From contig JADJRV010000003.1 in the NCBI GenBank assembly GCA_016712045.1, forward strand, positions 238,621-302,620: 64,000 nucleotides of DNA, given 5' to 3'. A program made the position numbers and the translations under genes. The notes under the pieces were generated by a model, which was not told the DNA's origin, did no database searches, and saw only the letters and a program-made list of their open reading frames with translations. Below are positions 7,936 through 15,256 of the stretch, piece by piece. How positions within the stretch are numbered: the stretch's first letter is position 1; each line of letters starts with the position of its first letter. This DNA comes from Chloracidobacterium sp. GTDB lineage: Bacteria > Acidobacteriota > Blastocatellia > Pyrinomonadales > Pyrinomonadaceae.

Positions 7936-9858
7936 TTGGCATCAGTAACTGAACAAACAAGCGAAACATACGGCATCGAAAATTGGGGATCCGATTATTT
8001 CGGCGTCAACCGAAAGGGCAATCTCATCGTCCGAGCCCCCGAAAACGATAATTACACCGCCGATGTAAAAGAGATCATTGACGATCTGAGAAAACGTGGC
8101 GTAAATACACCGATCCTGCTTCGGTTCCCCCAGCTATTGTTCGGACAGATCAGAAAACTGCAGTCGGCCTTTAAGAAATCCATCAAAGAATTTGAGTACA
8201 ACGGCGGCCATCTATGCGTATTTCCGATGAAGGTCAACTCGAACCGGGCGGTTATCGAAGAGTATCTTCGCGAGGGGACAAGGCACAATTTCGGGCTTGA
8301 GGCCGGTTCGAAAGCCGAGCTATATGCGGCTCTAGGTGTCGATCAGTCAAAAGATAGCCTGCTGGTTCTAAATGGCTTTAAAGATCGCGATTTTATCAAT
8401 CTCGCGTTTGCCGGTGCGATGGCCGGCAAAAATGTCGTGATCGTCATCGAAAAGATGAGCGAACTCGACCACACGCTGGATATCGCCGCGAAATTTGCCA
8501 AAGAGGCTCCCGAAGCCCCGCTGCCGATGGTTGGCGTTCGCGTCAAGCTGTATTCGAAAGGCTCAGGCAAGTGGGAAAAGAGCGGCGGCGAAGCTGCAAA
8601 ATTTGGCCTGACAACAACGGAGATCCTCGAAGTCATCCGCCGTCTGCAGGAAGCCGGTCAGATCGACATGCTCAAGCTCCTCCACTTTCACATCGGTTCA
8701 CAATTGACCGACATCAAGCGGATCAAAAACGCGATGAAAGAGGCGGCCCGCACCTACGCCAAGATCGTCAAGATGAAGATACCGATCGAGTATCTCGACG
8801 TTGGCGGCGGTATGGCGGTTGATTATGACGGGTCGCGCACATCGTTTGAGTCATCGGCAAATTACAACGCTCAAGAATTTGCAAACGATGTGATCTATGT
8901 AATTAAAAACGTTTGCGACGACGAAAATGTCGAGCATCCGACGATCATTCAGGAATCGGGCCGCTATCTTTCGGCCTATCACGCGATGCTCGTGACCAAC
9001 ATCCAGGACGAGATCGAAACGGTCGTCGAAAGCCTCTCTGAAATGGAGATGACCAAGGACGACCCGCAGATCGTGCAAGAGCTTCACGACCTACGCGAGG
9101 GCGTAAACGGCAAGAATTATCGCGAGTATTACCACGATGCTCTTGAGAACCGCGACGAGCTATTTACGATGTTCAATCTTGGGCTGATCTCGCTCGAAGC
9201 TAAGGGAAAAGGCGAGGTCCTTTTCTGGGATATCTGCGAAAAAGCCGATCAGTTTGCCCAGCAAAAGAAGTATGTCGCGGAGGAGTTTGACGAGCTGCGA
9301 CAGCTGATGTGCGTCAAGTATCTTGCGAATTTCTCAGTATTTCGCTCGATGCCGGACAACTGGGCTCTCGAACAGCTCTTTCCTATCGTCCCAATACATA
9401 AACTCAACAAAAAGCCTTCGGAATATGCTACGCTTTGTGATATAACCTGCGATTCCGATGGTATTGTGGACAAATTCGTCGACCTGCACGACGTTAAACC
9501 AGTGTTGGAATTGCACACGCTTGTTAAGGGCGAGTCTTACTATCTGGCGATGATGCTGGTAGGTGCGTATCAGGAAGTTATGGGCAATAACCATAATCTT
9601 TTCGGAGTGCCGCACGAGGCTCACGTTTTTATCGGCGAGGATGGCTACATAATCAAAAAAGTGGTCTATGGCGCAACGCTCGGCGACGCTGTGGCTTCGG
9701 TCAGGTTTGAGCCGGGCCAGTTGCAAGACACTTTTAGACGTGCCGTGCTGCAGCGGATAAAAGAAGGCAAGCTCTCAAATGACGAGGGCAGTAAGGCCAT
9801 CAGATTTTACGAAGATCAGGTTGAAAGTTATACGTATTTGACCCCGAACGGCAAATAA
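7936..9858 (+). CDS. speA: biosynthetic arginine decarboxylase
   Basis: 640 residues, the usual length for SpeA-type PLP enzymes that convert arginine to agmatine. The Schiff-base lysine is seen in FPMKVNSN near residue 99. The phosphate-binding and dimer motifs include LLHFHIGSQL and LDVGGGMAVDYDG, and the catalytic Cys motif DITCDSDG lies near residue 510. The start is TTG at 7936, fixed by AAGGGGAG eight bases upstream; no ATG is nearby. It is the first gene of a polyamine locus, followed by a deoxyhypusine-synthase-like gene and agmatinase, so agmatine made here should feed putrescine and a further polyamine. Confidence 0.96.
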   Translation: MASVTEQTSETYGIENWGSDYFGVNRKGNLIVRAPENDNYTADVKEIIDDLRKRGVNTPILLRFPQLLFGQIRKLQSAFKKSIKEFEYNGGHLCVFPMKVNSNRAVIEEYLREGTRHNFGLEAGSKAELYAALGVDQSKDSLLVLNGFKDRDFINLAFAGAMAGKNVVIVIEKMSELDHTLDIAAKFAKEAPEAPLPMVGVRVKLYSKGSGKWEKSGGEAAKFGLTTTEILEVIRRLQEAGQIDMLKLLHFHIGSQLTDIKRIKNAMKEAARTYAKIVKMKIPIEYLDVGGGMAVDYDGSRTSFESSANYNAQEFANDVIYVIKNVCDDENVEHPTIIQESGRYLSAYHAMLVTNIQDEIETVVESLSEMEMTKDDPQIVQELHDLREGVNGKNYREYYHDALENRDELFTMFNLGLISLEAKGKGEVLFWDICEKADQFAQQKKYVAEEFDELRQLMCVKYLANFSVFRSMPDNWALEQLFPIVPIHKLNKKPSEYATLCDITCDSDGIVDKFVDLHDVKPVLELHTLVKGESYYLAMMLVGAYQEVMGNNHNLFGVPHEAHVFIGEDGYIIKKVVYGATLGDAVASVRFEPGQLQDTFRRAVLQRIKEGKLSNDEGSKAIRFYEDQVESYTYLTPNGK

Positions 9859-9920
9859 AAACACATGCCGACAATGGGTAGATACTCAGTTTAGAATTAA
9901 ATTTATTGGTGAATAAAACT

Positions 9921-10982
9921 ATGGTAGCTCAGAAAAAGACAAAAGCCTCAAAATTCTTGACCGTCCCAACGCGGCCGGTCCCTATCGATCGCGATCGTTC
10001 GGTAGCAGGGCTTTTGGAGAAAATGGAAGGTGCCGGTTTCGGCGCAAAACAATTGGCCGAGGCACATCGCATCTGGTTAGACATGCTCGATGATAATTCG
10101 ACGATCTATTTGTGCGGTTCGGGTAACCTGATCACGTCTGGTATGCGAAGGCTCCTGTCGTATGTGATCAAAAATCGCTTTGTCGATGTCATCGTTGTCT
10201 CAGGCACGGTCATCTACAACGACATACACGAGACGCTCGGACGCAATCATTATCAGGCTCATCCGAGCATGAGCGATGAGGAGCTCGAGGCTTCGGACGT
10301 GATGCGTGTAGGCGATGTGCTCTCAAACCGTGAGGAATATCAAGAGGCAGACGAATGGATCGGCAGTGTCATTAACCAATTGGAATTGTCACGTCCCTAT
10401 TCGATCCGCGAATTTTTGCACCTTATGGGCCGCGAACTGTCAGAGATCGCCCACGAAGATGGCATCTTGACCTCAGCATTCAAATCACGTATCCCTGTTT
10501 TCTGCCCGGATCTGCCGGGCTCGGAGATCGGTATCGGCATCGCAAGAGCGAAATTTGATAAAAAGATCCAGATCTCGCTCGATACGTCGCAAGACGTGCT
10601 TGAAATGATGCAGATCGCTCACCGGACACGCAACTCCGGCATCATCACACTTGGCAGCACAGCGAGCCAAGGGATGGTCAATGTCGCCGAGATCGCATCA
10701 TACATCACTCGAACCAATCCGCGCGGCCATAAATACGCCATTTCGATCGCGACTGACTCCGCCCCGCTCGACATCAGAACGCCGACGTATGGTGCAAATC
10801 ACACGTCGATGTTTGGCAAACTGCTCCGCGGAGCCATCACGGCCTACGTTCCGTGCGACCCGTCGATCGCTCTGCCGATGATAATCACTGCTCTATCGCA
10901 AACGGCAGCGAAGTTTATGAAAGGCCGCAAACGCCCATCATTTAGCTTCTCAGGGCGCGATATGAATATTGATGTTCCTTAG
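9921..10982 (+). CDS. deoxyhypusine synthase-like enzyme (putative homospermidine/spermidine-type synthase)
   Basis: About 353 residues of the deoxyhypusine synthase fold, an NAD-dependent family that moves an aminobutyl group from spermidine. NAD-site features include YLCGSGNLITSG and ITLGSTASQG. The catalytic Lys of the family aligns with FGK (about residue 300 here, compared with WGK in the eukaryotic enzyme). Bacteria lack eIF5A, so the acceptor cannot be its lysine; bacterial members are thought to make polyamines such as homospermidine. Its place between arginine decarboxylase and agmatinase supports a polyamine role. Upstream TTG and GTG codons at 9906 and 9909 are possible starts; I chose the ATG at 9921. 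Confidence 0.88.
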   Translation: MVAQKKTKASKFLTVPTRPVPIDRDRSVAGLLEKMEGAGFGAKQLAEAHRIWLDMLDDNSTIYLCGSGNLITSGMRRLLSYVIKNRFVDVIVVSGTVIYNDIHETLGRNHYQAHPSMSDEELEASDVMRVGDVLSNREEYQEADEWIGSVINQLELSRPYSIREFLHLMGRELSEIAHEDGILTSAFKSRIPVFCPDLPGSEIGIGIARAKFDKKIQISLDTSQDVLEMMQIAHRTRNSGIITLGSTASQGMVNVAEIASYITRTNPRGHKYAISIATDSAPLDIRTPTYGANHTSMFGKLLRGAITAYVPCDPSIALPMIITALSQTAAKFMKGRKRPSFSFSGRDMNIDVP

Positions 10983-10996
10983 AGAATGCACAGGGA

Positions 10997-11049
10997 AAAA
11001 TGCACAATGCACAATGAAACTCCTACAGTCATTGTGCATTGTGCATTTT
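10997..11049. repeat. perfect 21-bp inverted repeat built of TGCACAA heptamers
   Basis: Arms at 10997-11017 and 11029-11049 are exact reverse complements with an 11-base loop. Each arm contains TGCACAA twice in tandem. The hairpin sits 15 bases after the deoxyhypusine-synthase-like gene and ends 19 bases before the agmatinase ATG. It could act as a processing or attenuation hairpin, a weak terminator (it ends in TTTT), or a small mobile palindromic element. Confidence 0.8.
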
Positions 11050-11068
11050 GAATTACTTCATTAAAGAA

Positions 11069-11975
11069 ATGTCTGAATCCGAATCATTACCGATGAACTT
11101 TGGCGGTATCGACGAAGAGCGTTATTCAAATTTTGATGACGCCCGCGTGCTTGATATTGCCTGTTTCGTACGAAGGGACCGTCTCTTACGGCACCGGAAC
11201 AGGTGCGGGAGCGATGGCGATCGTCGATGCTTCGCGAAACATGGAGCTTTACGAAGAGGAAACGGACGCCGAGGTCTATAAGATCGGTATTCATACACTT
11301 CCCGAATTTACCGCCCGTGAAACGCCCGCCGAAATGATGTCGGACCTTTACGGTTATTCGAAACGGATGATCGAGGCCGGTAAATTTCTTTGTATGCTCG
11401 GCGGCGAACACTCGGTTTCAGCCCCGATAATCCAAGCTCACAACGAAAAATACGATAATCTGAGCGTTCTCCAGATCGACGCTCACGCCGACCTTCGTGA
11501 TGAATATGATGGGACGCCACATTCGCACGCGTCGATCATGGCCCGCGTCGTCAAAGATATGCGGATACCGTCGGTTCAGGTCGGGATCCGGTCAATATCG
11601 GGCGACGAGGCTCGTTCATTAAAAGAAGGCTTGCCGACCAAAATATTTTGGGCACGTGATATTGCCGGGAAAACAGACTGGATCGATGAGGCTATCGACG
11701 GCCTTACCGAGAATGTATATTTGACCATCGATATCGACGGCCTCGACCCGAGCATTGTTCCCACGACAGGCACACCAGAACCGGGTGGCTTAGGTTGGTA
11801 TGAAACTTTAACTCTTATACGTAAACTTGCTGAAAAGAAAAGAGTTGTCGGAATGGACCTCGTCGAGTATTCGTATTTTGAAAACTACGATTCTCCAGCG
11901 TTTCTCTGCTCAAAACTCGTCTATAAATCGCTCGCTTACATCTTCAATAAAGAGACGCCCAAGATCTCGGGATAA
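11069..11975 (+). pseudogene. speB: agmatinase, single frameshift near 11150
   Basis: Ureohydrolase converting agmatine to putrescine and urea. The metal ligands are all present: GGEHS, DAHADLRDEYD and DIDGLDP. The gene starts in one frame (ATG 11069, reading MNFGGIDEERYSNFDDARV) and continues in the next (LILPVSYEGTVSYG) after one extra base at about 11148-11151; removing it gives a continuous family-length protein of about 301 residues. The downstream frame alone has an ATG at 11100, but that reading lacks the conserved N-terminus. The break is not at a long homopolymer, so it may be a real mutation or an assembly error. It is the last gene of the polyamine locus, behind a hairpin. Confidence 0.9.
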
Positions 11976-12103
11976 TCGCTATAAATTTGTTCAATATCTG
12001 TGAACAACTCCCCGCTGTTTATCGTAAAATAATCAATATTGCCGGGTCTCACACAAGACCTTTCTGAATTCACTTAAATCGACTCATTAGGAGCATTCTT
12101 TTG

Positions 12104-13582
12104 ATGTTTAATAAGAACCTTTTAGTTATTGCACTTATCACGACCGTATCCTCTCTTTCAGGCTGCAAAGGCGGTCTTTTCAGCGGCACTGAGGCCGCTC
12201 CGGCACCTCTGCCGCCTCCCGCCCCGGTTGTAGTCGACGGAATGCGTACTTCGTATGCGGATGTTGTAGAAAAGACATCTCCAGCAGTCGTTCGCATCGA
12301 AGCGTCGCACAAAGAAAAAGCTGCACCGCAGGGACAAAACCCGACAGCGGACGATTTTTTCAAACAGTTTCAGGCACCGCAACAAAATCGTCGTCCGCAG
12401 ATCGAACGCGGGCTAGGTTCGGGCGTCATTGTTAACGCAAACGGCACGATCCTGACGAATAATCACGTTGTCGAGGGTGCAGAAAAGATAACCGTTGCAT
12501 TGAGCGATAACAAGACCTACAGTGCAAAGATCGTGGGGACTGATGAGCCGAGCGATCTGGCCGTTATCAAGATCGAGGGCGAAAATCTTCCCTTTCTGAC
12601 GCTCGGTAATTCCGACAGCGTCCGCGTTGGCGACATCGTCTTGGCGATCGGTAATCCGCTTGGTATCGGGCAATCGGTCACGTCAGGCATAATCTCGGCA
12701 AAAGGCCGACGTACCGGCCTAAGCGACGGCAGTTTTGAAGATTTTCTACAAACCGACGCTCCGATCAATCGCGGCAACTCGGGCGGCGCACTTGTAAATC
12801 TAAGCGGCGAGCTTATCGGCATTAATTCACAGATCCTATCTGGCGGTACGGGCGGCGGCAATATCGGCATCGCTTTCTCGATACCGTCAAATATGGCCAA
12901 ATCTGTCATGGAACAGCTCGTCAAAGACGGCAAGGTCCATCGCGGAATGCTCGGCGTCAATATCCAAAACATCACGGACGACACTGCCAAAGCACTTGAG
13001 ATCAAGGATAAGAACGGTGTACTCGTCAGCAACGTCAAAACGGGCAGTGCCGCAGATAAAGCGGGCGTAAAACGAGGCGACATCATTATCGCGATCAACG
13101 GCGAAAAGATCGAGGACAGCAACACTTTGCGAAATAAGGTAGCTGGAACGGCCCCGGGCACGACGATCAAGCTAACGGTCATCCGCGAGGGAAAAGAAAT
13201 GGAACTGTCGGCAACGCTTGATGAGTTTGCGGCGGCTGACGCTAAGAACGACGGCCCTGGAACGGGCAATGACGACAAGGGCGGAGCCGAAAAACAAAGC
13301 GGTAAGCTCGGCGTCGGGCTAGAACCGGTAACGCCAGCGATCGCAAAGCAGCTCGGCCTCGATTCTGACAAAGAAGGCATGGTCGTGACCGAGGTTGACC
13401 CCAGCGGCCCTGCGGCCGAAGAGGGCGTCTCGCGCGGCGATGTCATCCTCGAGATCAATAAAAAGGCCGTTAATTCGGTTGCGGATGTGCAATCCGCACT
13501 AAATGCCTCGGGCGACAAACCTGTACTGTTACTTATCTCGCGTCGCGGACAGACGATTTATTTGACGATAAAGCCTGAATAA
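12104..13582 (+). CDS. degP: DegP/HtrA-type serine protease, lipoprotein
   Basis: 492 residues. An N-terminal lipoprotein signal ends in LSGC, so this HtrA is probably lipid-anchored in the periplasm. The trypsin-like domain has the full triad: His in TNNHVVEG (about 121), Asp in SDLAVIK (about 151), Ser in INRGNSGGAL (about 226). Two PDZ domains follow, around residues 285-375 and 400-485, the second after an acidic Gly/Asp-rich linker. It should degrade or refold damaged envelope proteins. AGGAG lies 11 bases before the ATG at 12104; a TTG at 12101 is also possible. Confidence 0.94.
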   Translation: MFNKNLLVIALITTVSSLSGCKGGLFSGTEAAPAPLPPPAPVVVDGMRTSYADVVEKTSPAVVRIEASHKEKAAPQGQNPTADDFFKQFQAPQQNRRPQIERGLGSGVIVNANGTILTNNHVVEGAEKITVALSDNKTYSAKIVGTDEPSDLAVIKIEGENLPFLTLGNSDSVRVGDIVLAIGNPLGIGQSVTSGIISAKGRRTGLSDGSFEDFLQTDAPINRGNSGGALVNLSGELIGINSQILSGGTGGGNIGIAFSIPSNMAKSVMEQLVKDGKVHRGMLGVNIQNITDDTAKALEIKDKNGVLVSNVKTGSAADKAGVKRGDIIIAINGEKIEDSNTLRNKVAGTAPGTTIKLTVIREGKEMELSATLDEFAAADAKNDGPGTGNDDKGGAEKQSGKLGVGLEPVTPAIAKQLGLDSDKEGMVVTEVDPSGPAAEEGVSRGDVILEINKKAVNSVADVQSALNASGDKPVLLLISRRGQTIYLTIKPE

Positions 13583-13612
13583 AATTGCATTCCGTGTTAT
13601 AAAACTTGGTAT

Positions 13613-14119
13613 ATGTGGAGCAAAATATACCTCGCAATTCTGGCCGTCGCGTGTCTCGTGATGGCCTTTTTTACTTTTTATTCGTGGAGCTGGCTACAAA
13701 GCATCGGGTTGCCCGCCGCTGCAGTCGCGGGATATGAATATCACTCGGGCTTGGCTTGGCCGGCCCTGTGGATCGCCACGATCGCCCTGCTCGTACTTGG
13801 CAACGCTATCTTGTGGGCAGGCGGGCGGGCCTGGGCGATGTGGGTCACGTTTCTCTATTTTTCTGTCTTTGTCATCATCCGCTATTTCTGGCTAGATCAG
13901 GTGTTTTTTCAGTTCAAAAAGACAAACGGCCTGTTTGACGGCAGCTTTTCGGTCGCTCCGTTGATGGCGGTCATTTTGGTCGTTCTGATGGCGGCGATCG
14001 TGTTCTTTGACCAGTTTATTGTGCTAAGGCTTCGGGCAAAGACATATCCTGTAGCGGCGGCTCAAGACGATGCCCCTGCGGAATCACAAGAAGAAGAAAA
14101 GGCTCCCGATCCTGAATGA
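13613..14119 (+). CDS. four-helix membrane protein of unknown function
   Basis: 168 residues with four predicted transmembrane helices, beginning LAILAVACLVMAFF and ending VVLMAAIVFFDQFI. The C-terminal tail is acidic and disordered (PAESQEEEKAPDPE). I do not recognise the family. It follows the DegP gene by 30 bases and probably shares its transcript. The stop codon sits inside the terminator hairpin that follows, a compact ending at the edge of the conserved part of the window. Confidence 0.75.
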   Translation: MWSKIYLAILAVACLVMAFFTFYSWSWLQSIGLPAAAVAGYEYHSGLAWPALWIATIALLVLGNAILWAGGRAWAMWVTFLYFSVFVIIRYFWLDQVFFQFKKTNGLFDGSFSVAPLMAVILVVLMAAIVFFDQFIVLRLRAKTYPVAAAQDDAPAESQEEEKAPDPE

Positions 14120-14135
14120 TCGAAAGCCTTTTTTT
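14097..14135 (+). terminator. Rho-independent terminator
   Basis: Arms AAAAGGCT and AGCCTTTT around a loop, followed by a run of T. It overlaps the end of the membrane-protein gene and lies just before the tRNA fragment. Confidence 0.75.
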
Positions 14136-14140
14136 CTGTA

Positions 14141-14189
14141 TGGTCGGGACGACAAGATTTGAACTTGCGACCTCTCGCACCCCAAGCGA
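14141..14189 (-). tRNA. 3' half of a tRNA-Pro(GGG), including CCA: probable attachment site
   Basis: Read on the minus strand this begins in the anticodon loop (CTTGGGGTG, anticodon GGG), then the variable region (AGAGGTCG), the T arm (GTTCAAATC within a paired stem), the acceptor strand and an encoded CCA ending at 14141. The 5' half of the gene is absent: sequence upstream of the anticodon stem does not match any D arm. tRNA 3' halves are classic integrase targets, and the piece left at one end of an integrated element looks exactly like this. Everything to the right is accessory in character. Confidence 0.75.
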
Positions 14190-14586
14190 TTTTGGTAGGT
14201 TTGTACAAATTGTCAAAAGTGCTCAAAACTTCTTAGAATCAACAACTTAACGACCGTCTCGATCCAGCACTAATAAGCCATGATCAGGAACGCTGCAACC
14301 AACCTGCAACCAAGTCACCTATCGGTATCAAAGTTTCGGTAGCATGCAATTTAGCAAAAAAACAACAACGCCGCCCTGGTTCCCTCGCAGAATAATAACA
14401 TATTCTAGCCGCTGCCATCCGCTATTTTTTTTCACGGCGTTTTACACGGGCGATCCTCGAAAAGACTCTACCGCGAACGGCTTGGATAAGGTTCTATAAG
14501 GATTATTGGATCCGTTTTGAACCACGAAGCCGCTGCTCTCGTTGATAACGTTTGGGCATTGACCTATTCTGAAAATTGGAGTAGTT
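14190..14586. other. 397-base non-coding stretch at the putative island edge
   Basis: No gene seen. Directly beside the tRNA fragment the sequence contains a repeated GCAACC motif (GCAACCAACCTGCAACC near 14305), the kind of short repeat found at integrase arm sites, but no integrase frame survives. The right part is the leader of the CDF-like gene. Confidence 0.4.
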
Positions 14587-15195
14587 ATGGCTTGTTGTGA
14601 AGATGATTGTGCGATAGAAGCTTTGCGGGAGAAGCAGAGTTCGACGCTGAAGATCGTGCTTGCGATAAACGTCGCGATGTTTGCGGCTGGGATCGGTGCG
14701 GGCATTTATGCGGGTTCGAGCGCGTTGCTGTCGGATTCGCTGGACAATCTTGGCGATGCGATGACGTACGGGCTGAGCCTTTATGTTGTTTATAAATCGT
14801 CTCAGGCTAAGGCTCAGGTCGCTTTGTTTAAAGGCGGTTTAATTCTTCTAGCGGCGCTTGTTGTGCTCGGACAAGTGATCTACAAGCTGATGGTTCCGAG
14901 CGTACCTATTTTTGAAATAATGGGCGTGGTTAGTTTGCTTGCCCTCATCGGAAATTCGATATGCCTTTATCTGCTCACGCGGCACAAGACGGATGACGTG
15001 AATATGAGTTCAGTTTGGGAATGTTCGCGTAACGATATTGCGTCGAATATCTCCGTCTTTGTCGCTGCCGGTGCGGTTTGGTTTTTTCAGTCGGGCTGGC
15101 CGGACATTATAATCGCTCTCGCTTTGGTGGTGCTTTTCCTGCGTTCCGCTTTTCGTGTCTTTTCAGGTGCAAGACGCGAACTGCGGACCGCATAG
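14587..15195 (+). CDS. CDF-like cation transporter (paralogue of the 0.7 kb gene)
   Basis: 202 residues, membrane-embedded, with the same SDSLDNLGDA and SRNDIASN polar helix motifs as its paralogue at 747-1367 and no soluble C-terminal domain. The N-terminus reads ACCEDDC, a possible metal-binding Cys cluster. The likely role is efflux of a divalent metal, by family. It is the first gene inside the putative island, with the TonB receptor convergent to it. The high similarity of the two copies suggests recent duplication or two acquisitions from related elements. Confidence 0.86.
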   Translation: MACCEDDCAIEALREKQSSTLKIVLAINVAMFAAGIGAGIYAGSSALLSDSLDNLGDAMTYGLSLYVVYKSSQAKAQVALFKGGLILLAALVVLGQVIYKLMVPSVPIFEIMGVVSLLALIGNSICLYLLTRHKTDDVNMSSVWECSRNDIASNISVFVAAGAVWFFQSGWPDIIIALALVVLFLRSAFRVFSGARRELRTA

Positions 15196-15256
15196 ATAAA
15201 GCTTTCTACACTCACACTGAACTCCGTGTTCCTACCGACATTTCACTTCTGCCAAA

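Noticed and set aside
7694..7948. 84-codon open frame before speA
   Set aside because: No ribosome site, no recognisable protein features, and it runs into the speA start.
11140..11160. Programmed frameshift in agmatinase
   Set aside because: No slippery heptamer or downstream pseudoknot is visible; one surplus base is the simpler reading.
14190..14586. Remnant integrase gene
   Set aside because: Only short GCAACC repeats are seen; no frame resembles a recombinase, so none is annotated.
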